Positions 1 through 10,471 of a stretch of DNA of 64,000 nt are shown piece by piece. The stretch is from assembly GCF_900156305.1 (NCBI RefSeq), contig NZ_FTPL01000002.1, forward strand, positions 310,001-374,000, in the 5' to 3' direction. Position 1 is the first letter of the stretch, and each line of letters starts with the position of its first letter. Origin of the DNA: Edaphobacillus lindanitolerans. GTDB lineage: Bacteria; Bacillota; Bacilli; Bacillales_A; Planococcaceae. The notes below the pieces were generated by a model, which did not search any database, was not told the DNA's origin, and saw only the letters and a program-made list of their open reading frames with translations. Made by a program: the position numbers and the translations under genes.

Positions 1-750
1 GGCAATGATGTCCTCCATCCCGACGAAGCTCATCTCCATGTCGATCTGGGTGAATTCCGGCTGGCGGTCGGCCCGCAGGTCCTCATCCCGGAAGCAGCGG
101 ACGATCTGGTAGTACTTGTCGAATCCGGACACCATCAGGAGCTGCTTGAACAGTTGCGGAGACTGCGGCAATGCGTAGAACTCCCCTTCATGAACCCGGC
201 TCGGAACGAGATAATCACGCGCCCCTTCCGGCGTCGACTTCGTCAGATACGGAGTTTCCACTTCAAGGAATCCTTCGTCCGCCAGGAAGTTCCGGACGGT
301 CTTCATGATGTCCGAACGCATTTTGAACGTCTTATAGAGGGCCGGACGTCGCATGTCCAGGTAACGGTACTTCAGCCGGATTTCCTCGCTCGTATCCGTC
401 GCGTCCTGGATGACGAACGGCGGCGTCTTGGATTCATTGATGATGTCCACCTGGCCTGCCTGGATTTCGATCCGGCCGGTTGCCAGGTTCGGGTTCACCT
501 GATTTTCTTCGCGGGCACACACCTTGCCGCTGATCTCCACGACGAATTCGCTTCTGAGCCGGTCCGCCTTCTCCATCGCATCTCCGGAAAAGTCCGGATT
601 GAAGACGACCTGGACGATGCCCGTCCGGTCACGCAGATCGACAAAGATCAACCCGCCGAGGTCGCGTCGCTTCTGCACCCATCCTTTCAGGACAACCTCT
701 TGTCCGACCTGCTGTTCCGTCACTTCACCACAATAGTCCGTTCTTTTCAT
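1..750 (-). CDS. aspS: Aspartyl-tRNA synthetase, N-terminal part (runs off window)
   Basis: Charges tRNA-Asp (class II aminoacyl-tRNA synthetase). Only the first 250 codons are present and the frame stays open to base 1. The product begins [10 protein letters not shown], followed by the OB-fold anticodon-binding segment ([20 protein letters not shown]) and the start of the catalytic core ([10 protein letters not shown] at the window edge). The ATG at 750 has a GGAAGGA-type ribosome site and lies 20 bases after the hisS stop, so it is the second gene of a hisS-aspS operon controlled by the T-box leader upstream of hisS. Because the 3' part is missing I cannot tell whether the enzyme is the discriminating or non-discriminating type. 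Confidence 0.95.
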   Translation of the reverse strand, partial: MKRTDYCGEVTEQQVGQEVVLKGWVQKRRDLGGLIFVDLRDRTGIVQVVFNPDFSGDAMEKADRLRSEFVVEISGKVCAREENQVNPNLATGRIEIQAGQVDIINESKTPPFVIQDATDTSEEIRLKYRYLDMRRPALYKTFKMRSDIMKTVRNFLADEGFLEVETPYLTKSTPEGARDYLVPSRVHEGEFYALPQSPQLFKQLLMVSGFDKYYQIVRCFRDEDLRADRQPEFTQIDMEMSFVGMEDIIA

Positions 751-770
751 CTCTATCTCGTCCTTCCGAG

Positions 771-2036
771 TCATGATGGCTGTTTCACTGCTGCTGCGAT
801 CTCGCGGAATGGCACCGCTTCCTGGGTGCCGGCTTCCATATTCTTGACGGTGGCTGCCCCCTGCTCAAGTTCATTTTCACCGATCATGATGACAAACTTC
901 GCGCCGATGCGGTCTGCCGCCTTCATCTGGGCCTTCATCTTCCTCCCCAGATAATCCATGTCCGCCGCAATGCCCGCCGAGCGTAGCTCGCCGAGCAGGC
1001 GGACCGCCTCAAGCCGTGACGGTTCATCGAGCGCGACGATGAACGCATCCGGTTTTTCGCTGTCCCCGAGCTTCACGCCTTCCGCATCCAGCGCCATGAG
1101 CAGGCGCTCGATGCTCATCGCAAATCCGATGCCGGGCGCCTCGGGACCGCCGATCTCTTCGGACAGTCCATTGTAGCGGCCGCCCCCGCACAGTGTCGTG
1201 ATGGCACCGAAGCCGTCTGCCGTACTCATGATTTCAAACGCCGTGTGATTATAGTAATCCAGGCCGCGCACAAGGTTCGGATCGACCTCATAGGGGATGC
1301 CCAGCATGTCGAGCGCTTCCTTCACTTCCGCAAAATATTGCGCGGACGACTCATTGAGGTAATCGGTCAGCGCCGGTGCAGTCTTCATGAGCGGGTGGTC
1401 GCGGTCCACCTTGCAGTCCAGGATGCGCAGCGGATTCTTTTCCAGCCGCTTTTGGCAATCGCTGCAGAACTCCCCGATGGACGGTTCGAAGTGCCGGATG
1501 AGCGCTTCCCTGTGGGCGTTGCGGGTTTCTTTGTCCCCGAGCGAATTGATCACAAGCTTCAGGTTCTCCAGTCCGGCCCGGCGATACACATCCATCGCAA
1601 GGGAGATCACTTCGGCGTCAATCGCCGGCGAATCACTGCCGATCGCCTCCACGCCGAACTGGACGAACTGCCGGTAGCGTCCGGCCTGCTGGCGCTCATA
1701 GCGGAACATCGGTCCCATATAATACAGCTTCACCGGCTGGTCCGGCTGCCCGAACAGCTTATGTTCGACGAACGCCCGGACGACCGGAGCAGTCCCTTCC
1801 GGGCGGAGCGTCAGCGAACGGCCGCCCCTGTCTTGGAATGTGTACATCTCTTTCTGCACGATATCCGTCGTGTCGCCGACGCTGCGAGTGAACAGTTCCG
1901 TCTGCTCGAAAACCGGCGTGCGGATCTCTTCGTACCGGTAAACCCGGCAAGTCTCCCGGATGAGCGACTCGACCGCCTGCCAGTTCCCCGTCTCTCCGGG
2001 GAGGAGATCCTTCGTTCCTCTTGGCACTTTGAACAT
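771..2036 (-). CDS. hisS: Histidyl-tRNA synthetase
   Basis: Charges tRNA-His in the cytoplasm. About 421 residues, the usual length for Bacillales HisRS. The product starts [15 protein letters not shown]; class II motif 2 is visible in [16 protein letters not shown], and the HisRS-specific stretches [16 protein letters not shown] and GGGRYNGL are present, with the C-terminal anticodon-binding domain in the last 90 residues. An open frame continues 26 codons upstream but would translate the T-box terminator, so the ATG at 2036 is chosen. A TTG one codon earlier, slightly better spaced from AAAGGATGG, is possible. First gene of hisS-aspS, regulated by the T-box leader. Confidence 0.96.
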   Translation of the reverse strand: MFKVPRGTKDLLPGETGNWQAVESLIRETCRVYRYEEIRTPVFEQTELFTRSVGDTTDIVQKEMYTFQDRGGRSLTLRPEGTAPVVRAFVEHKLFGQPDQPVKLYYMGPMFRYERQQAGRYRQFVQFGVEAIGSDSPAIDAEVISLAMDVYRRAGLENLKLVINSLGDKETRNAHREALIRHFEPSIGEFCSDCQKRLEKNPLRILDCKVDRDHPLMKTAPALTDYLNESSAQYFAEVKEALDMLGIPYEVDPNLVRGLDYYNHTAFEIMSTADGFGAITTLCGGGRYNGLSEEIGGPEAPGIGFAMSIERLLMALDAEGVKLGDSEKPDAFIVALDEPSRLEAVRLLGELRSAGIAADMDYLGRKMKAQMKAADRIGAKFVIMIGENELEQGAATVKNMEAGTQEAVPFREIAAAVKQPS

Positions 2037-2061
2037 CAATGAAATCCCATCCTTTCCAAAT

Positions 2062-2102
2062 AAAAAAAGCCCTCGTCCCTGCATTGCTGCAAGGGACGAG
2101 GG
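2062..2102 (-). terminator. T-box attenuator hairpin of hisS
   Basis: The hairpin arms CCTCGTCCCT and AGGGACGAGG enclose an 11-base loop and are followed on the minus strand by CTTTTTTTATTT. It is the conditional terminator of the T-box leader; the antiterminator would form with the T-box sequence just upstream. Confidence 0.9.
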
Positions 2103-2320
2103 CCTCCTGGCCACCGCGGTTCCACCCTGATTGGCACCAAAAGCCGGTGCCCACTCGGTCCGGATAACGGCCGGCTCCGTCTTCTCCTACGCGGTTTCCC
2201 GTTTCGAAGAAAAGCCTCTCGGGTGTTTTTCATGATGCGTTCCTGCAGACGGGATTTCAGCCGGGGTCCCATCCTCTCTTTTCAGGAGTGCGCATCATTA
2301 CTTTTCCGGTCATTGGCGTT
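2062..2320 (-). promoter_or_regulatory. T-box leader of hisS-aspS
   Basis: tRNA-sensing riboswitch. The conserved T-box sequence AGGGTGGAACCGCGG lies at 2128-2114 (minus strand), followed by the terminator at 2102-2062. Further upstream is a Stem I with an AGTA motif and a helix ATGATGCG/CGCATCAT. The 3' side of the specifier loop reads GAAAAACACCC, at about 2232-2221. For a hisS operon the His codon CAC (2225-2223) is expected; AAC is the overlapping alternative. Uncharged tRNA should stabilise the antiterminator and allow hisS-aspS transcription. Confidence 0.9.
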
Positions 2321-2343
2321 GATTCCAGTATAGATTACCCATT

Positions 2344-2372
2344 ATGTTAATGACAAAGGAACCAACTGTCAA
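2344..2372 (-). promoter_or_regulatory. Putative sigma-A promoter of the hisS leader
   Basis: Minus-strand TTGACA (2372-2367), 17-base spacer, TAACAT (2349-2344). It sits just upstream of the T-box Stem I and is the natural start for hisS-aspS transcription. Confidence 0.6.
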
Positions 2373-2439
2373 CCGTTTTCGAAAAAGGTATAGAATTTTC
2401 ATTCCCCCACCCGTAAACTATTCATTGAGGGGGGAGTCC

Positions 2440-3996
2440 ATGAGAAAACGTTCAATTGCCATTATAATCATCTTGCTCGCGGCGGCCTTTGTTGCCGGTC
2501 CGGGAAGCGATGCCCCGCTCGCCGCCTCCGGAACCGCGGTCGTCAGCGGGGAAACGCTGAACATCCGGTCGGGCCCGGGGCTGTCCCATGACATCACGGG
2601 TTCGCTCAGGAAGGGTGACCGGCTCACGGTGACCGGATCCGAAGGCGACTGGCTTCGGGTGGAATCGGGGGCCGGAAACGGCTGGGTCGCTTCCTGGCTG
2701 ACGACCGGCCGGCAAGGCGCGGCGCCGGCAGCCTCCGTCATTTCCCAGGTCGACCGGCTGAATGTCCGGGCACAGCCTTCCACTTCCGCAGCCGTTCTGT
2801 CCAAGATGAACAAAGGGGACGGCGCCGTCTCCTACGGCACTTCAAACGGCTGGACAGAGATCGAATGGAACGGGGAGCGCGGCTGGGTTGCTAGCCGATA
2901 CATAACCGAAAGCGCGGAGCAGGAATCCGGAAAACCTGAACCGGCCGCCGCGAAAGGCGGACAGTTCACCGTATCCGTCGGTGCGCTCGTCGTCCGCAAA
3001 GGACCGGACCAGTCGACCAGGAAAGCGGGCGTCATCCGCAAGGGAGAGTCCTACCCGGTGATCGGCCAGGAGCACAACTGGGTCCTGCTCTCGCTTGGCG
3101 GCGGCAAGGAAGGATGGGTCTATTCATTCCACGGGACCCTTTCAGATCAGGCACAAACCGGCACCGCCAAGGCCGGAAACCCGTCCGGCAGCGGAAGCGG
3201 CGGATCGGTGACCGTCCTCTACGACGGCACGAATGTCCGCTCGCAGCCGTCCACCTCCGGGCAGGTCGTCGCGCGGGCATCCGCCGGCCAGACACTCACG
3301 GTGCTCGGCGCCGAGAATGACTGGTACCGGGTCAGCCTGGCAGACGGGACGGAAGCCTTCGTCGCCGGCTGGGTCGTCTCCTCGGGCGACGGTTCCTCCG
3401 GAAAAACGGACAAGACCGCCAAGCCGGCAAAGCGGAAACCCGGCACGCTGAAAGGCCTCACGATCGTCGTCGATGCCGGACACGGCGGGAACGACCGCGG
3501 GACGACGGGGATCCGAGGAACCGATGAAAAAGACCTGACGCTGCCGACCGCTGAACTGCTGGCGGCCAAGCTCAGCGCAGCAGGCGCCGATGTCATCATG
3601 AGCCGCGACAACGACCGGTATGTCGGCCTGCGCAAGCGGGTGGCCATCAGCAACCAGACCGGGGCCGATGCCTTCATCAGCCTCCATTATGATGCAACCC
3701 ACGACCACTCGGTCGACGGCTTCACGACATACTACCTGAACCGCAACCAGCTCGATTTGGCAGAAGCCGTCCATTCCGGACTGGCGGGCGAAATGGACTT
3801 CCGGAACCGGGGCGTCCAGAAAGGGAACTTCCTCGTCCTCCGCGAAAACCGGCAGCCCGCCATCCTGATTGAACTCGGTTTCCTGAGCAATCTCTCGGAA
3901 GAACGCCGGGTCGCCGATCCGGCGTTCCGCGAAAAAGCGACTGACGGGATCTACCGGGGCCTCATCGATTATTTTGATGCACAACTGAAGAACTGA
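2440..3996 (+). CDS. Secreted N-acetylmuramoyl-L-alanine amidase with four SH3b domains (YrvJ-like)
   Basis: Cuts the amide bond between muramic acid and the stem peptide of peptidoglycan. The 518-residue product has a signal peptide (hydrophobic run IIIILLAAAFVAG after MRKRS), then four bacterial SH3 domains (about residues 33-88, 97-155, 170-228 and 246-305, each ending in GWV/AGW-type motifs). A C-terminal Amidase_3 domain (about 335-515) has zinc ligands in VVDAGHGG, GTDEKDL and ISLHYDA and the catalytic Glu in ILIELGF. The ATG at 2440 follows GAGGGGGGAG; an in-frame upstream ATG (2344) lies in the divergent promoter region and was not used. It occupies the yrvJ position beside hisS in B. 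subtilis but is on the opposite strand from its neighbours. Confidence 0.93.
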   Translation: MRKRSIAIIIILLAAAFVAGPGSDAPLAASGTAVVSGETLNIRSGPGLSHDITGSLRKGDRLTVTGSEGDWLRVESGAGNGWVASWLTTGRQGAAPAASVISQVDRLNVRAQPSTSAAVLSKMNKGDGAVSYGTSNGWTEIEWNGERGWVASRYITESAEQESGKPEPAAAKGGQFTVSVGALVVRKGPDQSTRKAGVIRKGESYPVIGQEHNWVLLSLGGGKEGWVYSFHGTLSDQAQTGTAKAGNPSGSGSGGSVTVLYDGTNVRSQPSTSGQVVARASAGQTLTVLGAENDWYRVSLADGTEAFVAGWVVSSGDGSSGKTDKTAKPAKRKPGTLKGLTIVVDAGHGGNDRGTTGIRGTDEKDLTLPTAELLAAKLSAAGADVIMSRDNDRYVGLRKRVAISNQTGADAFISLHYDATHDHSVDGFTTYYLNRNQLDLAEAVHSGLAGEMDFRNRGVQKGNFLVLRENRQPAILIELGFLSNLSEERRVADPAFREKATDGIYRGLIDYFDAQLKN

Positions 3997-4001
3997 CCGA
4001 G

Positions 4002-4031
4002 TGCCGCTTCCTGACGGGAGGCGGCATTTTT
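4002..4031 (+). terminator. Terminator of the amidase gene
   Basis: TGCCGC and GCGGCA arms around a short C/T-G/A-rich stem, followed by TTTTT, six bases after the amidase stop codon. Confidence 0.8.
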
Positions 4032-4210
4032 GAATGGGTCGGCAATTGTGCCGGTCGGGTCTGATTGGGAACTGGATGACTGGATGGGAAAAGCATTTCC
4101 CGCCCCGTCTGGTCCAATTTCCCCCCTGGATTGCCTGGTGATCCGGCGCCTGCACATGGATGCAACTATTCTTTTGATAATTATATTATGTTAACCATTC
4201 CGGGCTGCCT

Positions 4211-4248
4211 AAAAAACGGCAGCCCCTTTACTCCGGGACCGCCGTTTT
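4211..4248 (-). terminator. Terminator of the relA-dtd unit
   Basis: On the minus strand AAACGGC pairs with GCCGTTT and is followed by a run of T. A second overlapping inverted repeat (GGGCTGCC/GGCAGCCC) uses the same bases. It lies directly after the dtd stop. Confidence 0.7.
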
Positions 4249-4258
4249 CCTTTTTCAT

Positions 4259-4708
4259 TCATTCCTTCGGTTTCGACTCCACAATCACGGTGACGGGGCC
4301 GTCGTTCAATAGGCGGACATCCATCATTGCGCCGAATACGCCGGTCTCCACCCGCAAGCCGAGTGTGCGGAGTTCTTCGTTGAACCTGTTCCACAGCAGC
4401 TCGGCCTTCTCCGGACGAGCGGCATCGGAAAAGCCGGGACGGCGTCCTTTTCTCGTGTCCGCATACAGTGTGAACTGGGACACCGACAGGATGCTGCCGC
4501 CCGTGTCGAGGATCGACCGGTTCATCTTCCCTTCCCCGTCCTCGAACAGGCGGAGATTGGCGATCTTGTCGGCGACCCAGCGGACATCCGCTTCGTCGTC
4601 CCCGTGCGTGAGGCCGACGAGGAGCACATAACCGTGATCGATTTCGCCGGTCACTTCCCCGGCGACCGTGACGGAGGCTTCCCGGCTTCTCTGGATGATG
4701 ACTTTCAT
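4259..4708 (-). CDS. dtd: D-aminoacyl-tRNA deacylase
   Basis: Removes D-amino acids (and Gly from tRNA-Ala) mischarged on tRNA. The 149-residue length is typical of the family. The two signature motifs are present: [15 protein letters not shown] in the middle and the cross-subunit Gly-cisPro motif [10 protein letters not shown] near the C-terminus. It follows relA by 15 bases in the same direction, the conserved relA-dtd pair of Bacillales, and is followed by a terminator. Confidence 0.96.
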   Translation of the reverse strand: MKVIIQRSREASVTVAGEVTGEIDHGYVLLVGLTHGDDEADVRWVADKIANLRLFEDGEGKMNRSILDTGGSILSVSQFTLYADTRKGRRPGFSDAARPEKAELLWNRFNEELRTLGLRVETGVFGAMMDVRLLNDGPVTVIVESKPKE

Positions 4709-4723
4709 GATCGGTCCCCCCGT

Positions 4724-6919
4724 TCAGTTAGTGACCCGCTGGACGTAATAGATGTCCCGGATCTGTTTGATGCGCTCAACGATCCGGTGAAGATGCGTAA
4801 TATTCGTAATGAGGAGCGTCATGTTGATCGTCGCGATCTTGTTTTTGTCGCTCCGTGCGCTGACCGCCGTGATTACGGTCTTGAGGTCGTTGATGATGTG
4901 CATCACTTCGTTCAGGAGGCCCGGCCGGTCAAAGCCGGAGATCTCGATGTCCACCTGATACTCTTTCGGCTTGGCCGTGCTGCCGTTCGCCCATTCCACA
5001 TCAATGAGGCGGCCCTCGTCGTTCTCGAGCGCCACGTTCGGACAGTCCGCCCGGTGCACGGAGACGCCCCGGCCTTTTGTGATATAGCCGACGATCTCGT
5101 CTCCCGGTACGGGGCTGCAGCAGCGGGACAGCCGGATCAGCAGGTTCTCGATTCCCGGCACGATGACTCCGGACTCGGTCTCCTTCTTCGGCTGCGGCGC
5201 GGCCATCTCCTGTGTGATCTTCTCAAGCCGCTCCTCGGCTTCTTTCTCTTTGCGGAGCTTGTCCGTCAGCCGGTTGACGATCTGCTGGGCGGTGATGCCG
5301 TTGAAGCCGACCGCCGCATGCATATCTTCTTCACTTGCGAAATTGAACTTCTCACACACCCGCCGGATGTTCTCGTCCGTCAGCACTTCTTTCTTGTCCA
5401 GGCCGCGCGACTTGAGCTCCTGCTCGATCATTTCGCGGCCCTTGATGATGTTTTCGTCGCGAAGCTGTTTTTTGAAGAACTGCTTGATCTTGTTCTTCGC
5501 CTGGGACGTGTTCGCGATTTTCAGCCAGTCCCGGCTCGGGCCGAATGACTGCTTGGATGTAAGGATCTCGACGATGTCGCCCGTGTTCAGCTCCGTGTCG
5601 AGCGGGACGATCTTGCCGTTCACCTTGGCGCCGATCATCTTGTTGCCGACCTCCGAGTGGACCCGGTAGGCAAAGTCGATCGGCACGGAGCCCGCACGCA
5701 GTTCAAGCACATCCCCCTGGGGGGTGAAGACGTAGACCATGTCCGAGAACAGATCGTATTTCAGCGATTCCATGAACTCCTCGGCATTGGACGATTCGTT
5801 CTGGAAATCGAGGATCTCGCGGAACCACGTCAGCTTCGAATCGAGGGTGTCCTTGTTGTCCTGGACATTCTTGCCTTCCTTGTAAGCCCAGTGTGCCGCG
5901 ACCCCGTATTCGGCAATCCGGTGCATCTCTTCCGTCCGGATCTGCACCTCGAGCGGATCCCCCTGGGGACCGACGACCGTTGTGTGCAGCGACTGATACA
6001 GGTTCTGCTTCGGCATGGCGATATAATCCTTGAATCTGCCCGGCATCGGCTTCCACAGCGTATGGATGATCCCAAGGACCGCATAGCAGTCCTTGATGCT
6101 CGATACCATGATGCGGACGGCGAGAAGATCATAGATTTCGTTGAACTGTTTGTTCTGCATGACCATTTTGCGGTAGATGCTGTAAATGTGCTTCGGCCGG
6201 CCCGAGAACTCTGCCTTGATGTTCACCTGGCCCAGCTCTTCCCGGATCGTCTCCATCACTTTATCGAGATAGGCCTCACGTTCGGTCCGCTTGCGCTTCA
6301 TGAGGTTCACGATGCGATAGTACTGCTGGGGGTTCAGATACCGGAGCGCGGTGTCTTCGAGTTCCCATTTGATCTTTGAAATCCCGAGCCGGTGCGCGAG
6401 CGGTGCGAAGATTTCAAGCGTTTCCGCGGAAACCCGCCGCTGCTTTTCCGGACTGGTGAATTTCAGCGTGCGCATATTATGCAGGCGGTCCGCCAGCTTG
6501 ATGAGGATGACGCGGATATCCTGGGCCATCGCGAGGAACATCTTGCGGTGGTTCTCCGCCTGTTTTTCTTCTTTTGACATGTATTTCAGCTTTTCGAGTT
6601 TCGTCACGCCGTCGACGAGCGCGGCGACTTCCTCGCCGAATTTGGCGACCAGTTCTTCCCGTGTGAGAGGCGTGTCCTCCACTACATCGTGCAGGAAGCC
6701 GGCAGCCACTGTCTCGGGATCCATCTGAAGGTCGGCAAGGATGCCTGCGACCTGTACGGGATGGGTGATATACGGCTCGCCTGAACTTCTCGTCTGGCCG
6801 CGGTGTGCGTTTTCGGCGACCGAATAGGCCTCCTTCACGAAGCGCACATGGTCTTCATTCATATAGGAAGCGACAGAAGCGAAAACGTCTTCCACCGTCA
6901 TTACCGTATTTTTCGCCAT
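4724..6919 (-). CDS. relA: Bifunctional (p)ppGpp synthetase/hydrolase Rel
   Basis: Makes and degrades the stringent-response alarmone (p)ppGpp. The 731-residue product has an N-terminal HD hydrolase domain (His-Asp at about residues 77-78, in FLHDVVED), then a synthetase domain with the [10 protein letters not shown] motif. A TGS domain follows ([17 protein letters not shown]), then a zinc-finger-type segment with [12 protein letters not shown], and a C-terminal ACT domain. The intact HD motif and the RxKD form of the synthetase loop point to a bifunctional Rel, as in B. subtilis. The ATG at 6919 is preceded by AAGGAAGGTG at a good distance; a GTG three codons upstream would be too close to it. 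It has its own promoter and lies downstream of the apt terminator. Confidence 0.96.
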   Translation of the reverse strand: MAKNTVMTVEDVFASVASYMNEDHVRFVKEAYSVAENAHRGQTRSSGEPYITHPVQVAGILADLQMDPETVAAGFLHDVVEDTPLTREELVAKFGEEVAALVDGVTKLEKLKYMSKEEKQAENHRKMFLAMAQDIRVILIKLADRLHNMRTLKFTSPEKQRRVSAETLEIFAPLAHRLGISKIKWELEDTALRYLNPQQYYRIVNLMKRKRTEREAYLDKVMETIREELGQVNIKAEFSGRPKHIYSIYRKMVMQNKQFNEIYDLLAVRIMVSSIKDCYAVLGIIHTLWKPMPGRFKDYIAMPKQNLYQSLHTTVVGPQGDPLEVQIRTEEMHRIAEYGVAAHWAYKEGKNVQDNKDTLDSKLTWFREILDFQNESSNAEEFMESLKYDLFSDMVYVFTPQGDVLELRAGSVPIDFAYRVHSEVGNKMIGAKVNGKIVPLDTELNTGDIVEILTSKQSFGPSRDWLKIANTSQAKNKIKQFFKKQLRDENIIKGREMIEQELKSRGLDKKEVLTDENIRRVCEKFNFASEEDMHAAVGFNGITAQQIVNRLTDKLRKEKEAEERLEKITQEMAAPQPKKETESGVIVPGIENLLIRLSRCCSPVPGDEIVGYITKGRGVSVHRADCPNVALENDEGRLIDVEWANGSTAKPKEYQVDIEISGFDRPGLLNEVMHIINDLKTVITAVSARSDKNKIATINMTLLITNITHLHRIVERIKQIRDIYYVQRVTN

Positions 6920-6963
6920 TCCGTACACCTTCCTTCCGATCTCGCTTTTTGTCGAATAAGATT

Positions 6964-6992
6964 ATTCTAATCAAAAAAGCGTCAGTTTGCAA
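6964..6992 (-). promoter_or_regulatory. Putative sigma-A promoter of relA
   Basis: Minus-strand TTGCAA (6992-6987), 17-base spacer, TAGAAT (6969-6964). A direct repeat TTTTTGCAAA occurs at the -35 and again about 24 bases upstream of it. Confidence 0.6.
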
Positions 6993-7009
6993 AAAGACGT
7001 TCTCTTTGC

Positions 7010-7041
7010 AAAAATCCCTCCGGCAAAAAGCCGGAGGGATG
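7010..7041 (-). terminator. Terminator of apt
   Basis: A strong stem, ATCCCTCCGGC / GCCGGAGGGAT with a five-base loop, followed by TTTTTG on the minus strand just after the apt stop. Confidence 0.88.
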
Positions 7042-7048
7042 GTTCATA

Positions 7049-7561
7049 TCAATATTGGATGAGCGCATGGACGTCGTAGCCTTTTAGCTTCTCGCGGCCG
7101 TCCAGATAGCCGAGTTCGATGAGGAACGCACAGCCCGCGACCACGCCGCCGAGCTCTTCGACGAGCTTGACGGTCGCTTCGACCGTCCCGCCGGTTGCGA
7201 GCAGATCATCGACGATGAGGACCCGCTGCCCCGGCTTGATGGCATCCTTGTGGAGGGTGAGGACATCCTTGCCGTATTCGAGGCCGTACTCGACTTTGAT
7301 CGTCTCGCGCGGTAGCTTCCCTTCCTTGCGGACAGGCGCAAAGCCGATCTCCAGTGCGTAGGCGACCGGACAGCCGATGATGAACCCGCGGGCTTCCGGC
7401 CCGACGATGATCTCGGCCCCGACCTTCTTTGCATATTCCACAATCTGGTCCGTGGCATATTTATAGACCGGACCATTGTCCATGATCGTCGTGATGTCCT
7501 TGAAGCTGATTCCCGGTTTCGGGTAATCGTCCACGATTGTCACGTATTGCTTTAAATCCAT
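7049..7561 (-). CDS. apt: Adenine phosphoribosyltransferase
   Basis: Purine salvage: adenine + PRPP gives AMP. 170 residues, full length for Apt. The PRPP-binding motif is [13 protein letters not shown], and [10 protein letters not shown] and [10 protein letters not shown] are the adenine-pocket and flexible-loop segments. The start codon overlaps the last 10 bases of recJ, so the two are translationally coupled; recJ-apt-relA is the conserved Bacillales order. A terminator separates apt from relA. Confidence 0.97.
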   Translation of the reverse strand: MDLKQYVTIVDDYPKPGISFKDITTIMDNGPVYKYATDQIVEYAKKVGAEIIVGPEARGFIIGCPVAYALEIGFAPVRKEGKLPRETIKVEYGLEYGKDVLTLHKDAIKPGQRVLIVDDLLATGGTVEATVKLVEELGGVVAGCAFLIELGYLDGREKLKGYDVHALIQY

Positions 7562-9900
7562 AGTTGCTGCTCCTCCCGGGCGGTGTCCGGAGCATCCAGT
7601 ATCGCACCGATGACCCGCCGTAATTCCATATAAGGCGAATATAACAATGCCTGTTCGATCTCAATCTGCCGTTCCATCCCCCGGTAGCTCCCGGATTCCG
7701 AAAGGTCCCGCTTGGGCGGATTGCCGACTGCGACGGCAAACCCGTTCTCCATTGTAACAAACCCGAGCTCGAAAAACACCTTTGTCATGAAGATAATTGT
7801 GTCCCGGCTCCAGCCCCTGTGCTTGGCCAGCCCGTCCACCTCACGCATGACATGGAAAGTGCCCTTCTGCTTCAGGAACGTGTAATACCAGCCGAATTGC
7901 TTGCGGTCTGGCATCCCCATGAAATAGCGGGACTCCGGAACGTGGAAATGAGTATAGACGCGGGAAGGACTGCAAGAACCGAGAAGCCCTTCCAGTTCGC
8001 CCATATTATCAGGCAGGTCGAGGATGACGAGCGACGAAGCCCGTTCCGGCTGCACCTGGCTGGTGAGCAGGATCTCCTTCCCGGTATCTGCACGGAACTT
8101 ATCGGCATTCTCTTTCTTGAATGCCACGAACAGTGCGTCTTCCGGGATGGCCGGAAGCCAGCGGGACAGCACGCGCTCGCCGCGCACATCGAACAGCTGC
8201 CATCCCGACGATTTCAGGTCTTTCAGGAGGAGCTGCGGTTTTTTCCTGCCGTTCCATTCATTGATCTGAAGGTCGCCGGCCAGGCTCACTTTTGCATCGG
8301 GCGTCAGTTCATCGTCGATGTGTCCGAGCCCGAATCCGACGACATCGAGCTGGCTTCGCCCATCGGTCACGGTGAGCTTCAGATGGTTCCGCATCGAACC
8401 GATTTTCCGGCTTGATTCAACCGAAAGATCCGAAAGGCCGTACACCGGCTTCGCAAACCCGGATCCGAACGGGGAAAGCGCGCGGAGTGACTCGATCGAG
8501 GCCAGATCCACTTCGTCAAGCGCCAGCCTGACATCGATGTCGATGACCGGAATCAGGTCCTCGTCGGAGAGCGTCTCCTCACCTTGGCGGATGAGGTTAT
8601 CGCGGAGCTGTCCGACGTTGACGATCGGAAGTGTCAGACCGGCCGCCATCGGGTGGCCGCCGAAGTGCGGGATCAGTTCCGCATTTTTCGCGAGCTCCTT
8701 GTATAGATGGAAGCCCTCGATACTGCGGGCAGACCCTTTTGCAATCCCCTTTTCGGGATCCAGCGACAGGACGAGCGACGGGCGGTAATATCGCTCCGTG
8801 AGCTTGGAGGCCACAATGCCGACAACCCCCGGATTCCAGCCCTCCCCCGCCACCGTCAGCACGGCGGGCAGCGCGTCGCCGTATGTATCCTCGACCCAGG
8901 CGATCGCTTCGTCGGCGATGGAGGCGACCATTTTCTGCCGCTCCCGGTTCCGGTCATCGAGCGTCGAAGCGAGCATCCCCGCTTCTGCAGGATCCTCCGT
9001 CAGGAACATCCGCACGGCCGGGTCCGCATCGCCTAGCCTGCCGAGCGCATTGATCCTCGGGCCAAAGCCGAAGCCGATCGTTTCTTCATCGATATTCGGC
9101 TGCTGCACGTCCGCCACTTTGCAGAGTGCCTTCACGGCGGGCTCCGCAGAGTGCCGGAGCCGGTCGATCCCCATCTTGACAATGAGCCGGTTCTCCCCGT
9201 GTAGCGGCACGAGGTCGGCGACCGTGCCGATTGCGCCCAGGTAAACCGAGTCAGCCGGGAAATCCCCGGTCAGGGCATGGGCCACCTTCAGTGCGACTCC
9301 GACTCCGGCAAGATCGCCGAACGGATAGTCTCCGTCCGGATGGCGCGGATGGATGATGGCATCCGCATCCGGGAGGATTTCACCGGGTTCGTGGTGATCG
9401 GTGACAATGACGTCCATGCCGAGCGCCTTCGCAGCCTTGATCTGCTCGACGCCGGAAATCCCGTTGTCGACCGTCACGATCAGCGAGGCACCCTTTTCGT
9501 AGACTTCCGTAAACAGCTCGGTGTTTGGGCCGTAGCCGTGCCTGAACCGGTTCGGAATCGCATAGAACGCATCCGCACCGAGCGACAGGAGCGCCTTCAT
9601 CATGACCGACGTGCTCGTCACGCCGTCCGCATCATAGTCTCCGTAAACCGCGATGCGGCTCCCCTGCCGGATATGTTGTTGGATCAGCCCGACCGCGATG
9701 TCCATGTCCTTCATCCCGAATGGATCGTGCCAGCTGCTTAAGTCCATATTGATAAACGCTTCAGCCGCTTCCGGCTCTGTGAATCCGCGGGCTGCGAGCA
9801 CTTTGGCCGCAATCGGTGACAGGCCGAGCGAATCCGTTAATGCCTGCACGGCGCGGGCATCTGTTTCCGGAGTCCGCCAGCGTTTCTTCGAATCAATCAT
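7552..9900 (-). CDS. recJ: Single-stranded-DNA-specific 5'-3' exonuclease RecJ
   Basis: Degrades 5' single strands in recombination and repair. The 782-residue product has the DHH motifs [12 protein letters not shown] and [10 protein letters not shown] and the DHHA1 motif [11 protein letters not shown], followed by the OB-fold and the extra C-terminal domain found in the long Firmicute RecJ. An open frame extends 42 codons upstream, but the ATG at 9900 follows GGAAGTG and gives the normal N-terminus [11 protein letters not shown]. Confidence 0.95.
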   Translation of the reverse strand: MIDSKKRWRTPETDARAVQALTDSLGLSPIAAKVLAARGFTEPEAAEAFINMDLSSWHDPFGMKDMDIAVGLIQQHIRQGSRIAVYGDYDADGVTSTSVMMKALLSLGADAFYAIPNRFRHGYGPNTELFTEVYEKGASLIVTVDNGISGVEQIKAAKALGMDVIVTDHHEPGEILPDADAIIHPRHPDGDYPFGDLAGVGVALKVAHALTGDFPADSVYLGAIGTVADLVPLHGENRLIVKMGIDRLRHSAEPAVKALCKVADVQQPNIDEETIGFGFGPRINALGRLGDADPAVRMFLTEDPAEAGMLASTLDDRNRERQKMVASIADEAIAWVEDTYGDALPAVLTVAGEGWNPGVVGIVASKLTERYYRPSLVLSLDPEKGIAKGSARSIEGFHLYKELAKNAELIPHFGGHPMAAGLTLPIVNVGQLRDNLIRQGEETLSDEDLIPVIDIDVRLALDEVDLASIESLRALSPFGSGFAKPVYGLSDLSVESSRKIGSMRNHLKLTVTDGRSQLDVVGFGLGHIDDELTPDAKVSLAGDLQINEWNGRKKPQLLLKDLKSSGWQLFDVRGERVLSRWLPAIPEDALFVAFKKENADKFRADTGKEILLTSQVQPERASSLVILDLPDNMGELEGLLGSCSPSRVYTHFHVPESRYFMGMPDRKQFGWYYTFLKQKGTFHVMREVDGLAKHRGWSRDTIIFMTKVFFELGFVTMENGFAVAVGNPPKRDLSESGSYRGMERQIEIEQALLYSPYMELRRVIGAILDAPDTAREEQQLWI

Positions 9901-9921
9901 TCCATCACTTCCTCGGAAACT

Positions 9922-9950
9922 ATTATAGCATCCATCGGCTGGAAGCGTCT
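9922..9950 (-). promoter_or_regulatory. Putative promoter of recJ-apt
   Basis: A perfect TATAAT (minus strand, 9927-9922) lies 22 bases upstream of the recJ start. The -35 region is poor (AAGACG-like), so only the -10 is well supported. Confidence 0.45.
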
Positions 9951-9977
9951 TGCCTTTCCATGGAGAGGGGGCAGAAC

Positions 9978-10021
9978 TAAAAACATGCCGCGGCGCAGAT
10001 TGAATTCTGCACCGCGGCATG
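9978..10021 (-). terminator. Terminator of lapA
   Basis: A long stem, ATGCCGCGG(T/C)GCAGA with its complement around an AATTCA-type loop, followed on the minus strand by GTTTTTAG. It separates the secDF-lapA unit from recJ. Confidence 0.85.
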
Positions 10022-10073
10022 CGCACGAGCCGTTTTCACTGGTGGTTTCTCTTGTTTGCTCCATGTTCATGAG

Positions 10074-10448
10074 TCACTTCTCAAGCGGTTTGTCCGGCCC
10101 GTCATCTCCAGCAGCGGAGCGGCGCTCCGCTTCCGTGTCGGCAAAAGCACTAGCGTATTGTTGCAGGCTGGCGATTTCATTCTGTTGCTCTGCAATCTTG
10201 AGTTCCTTTTCATTCACTTCTTTTTCAAGCCCCCGGATTTTCCTTTGCATCACGACTGCCCGGAACATCGCGATGAGCCCGCTTGCCGCTGCGCCGAGCA
10301 GAGCAGAAGCGAGGATCACGAGAATCAGCGGCCAGTCCGAAGTCCCGAACACCCAGTTGACCGGGACCGCTTCTACGTTCACGATGGCAAACCAGGCGAC
10401 GATGATGGCAAACACGAGACCGAGCAACAATGCCCATTGGGATTTCAA
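10074..10448 (-). CDS. LapA-domain membrane protein (YrvD-like)
   Basis: 124 residues with two N-terminal transmembrane helices (about 5-27 and 40-63), then a charged coiled-coil segment (GLEKEVNEKELKIAEQQNEI) facing the cytoplasm. This is the DUF1049/LapA architecture, and the gene sits in the yrvD position between secDF and recJ. In E. coli the LapA/LapB pair acts in LPS control; no specific function is established in Bacillales. A terminator stands between secDF and this gene with only 24 bases before the start, so expression probably depends on read-through. Confidence 0.8.
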   Translation of the reverse strand: MKSQWALLLGLVFAIIVAWFAIVNVEAVPVNWVFGTSDWPLILVILASALLGAAASGLIAMFRAVVMQRKIRGLEKEVNEKELKIAEQQNEIASLQQYASAFADTEAERRSAAGDDGPDKPLEK

Positions 10449-10471
10449 TGAAGCCCTCCTTTCCGTCCATA

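Noticed and set aside
2037-2114. N-terminal extension of HisS (26 residues)
   Set aside because: It would translate through the T-box terminator hairpin; homologues start at the MFKVPRG position.
3142-4155. 337-codon minus-strand frame opposite the amidase
   Set aside because: Antisense to a gene with clear SH3b and Amidase_3 domains.
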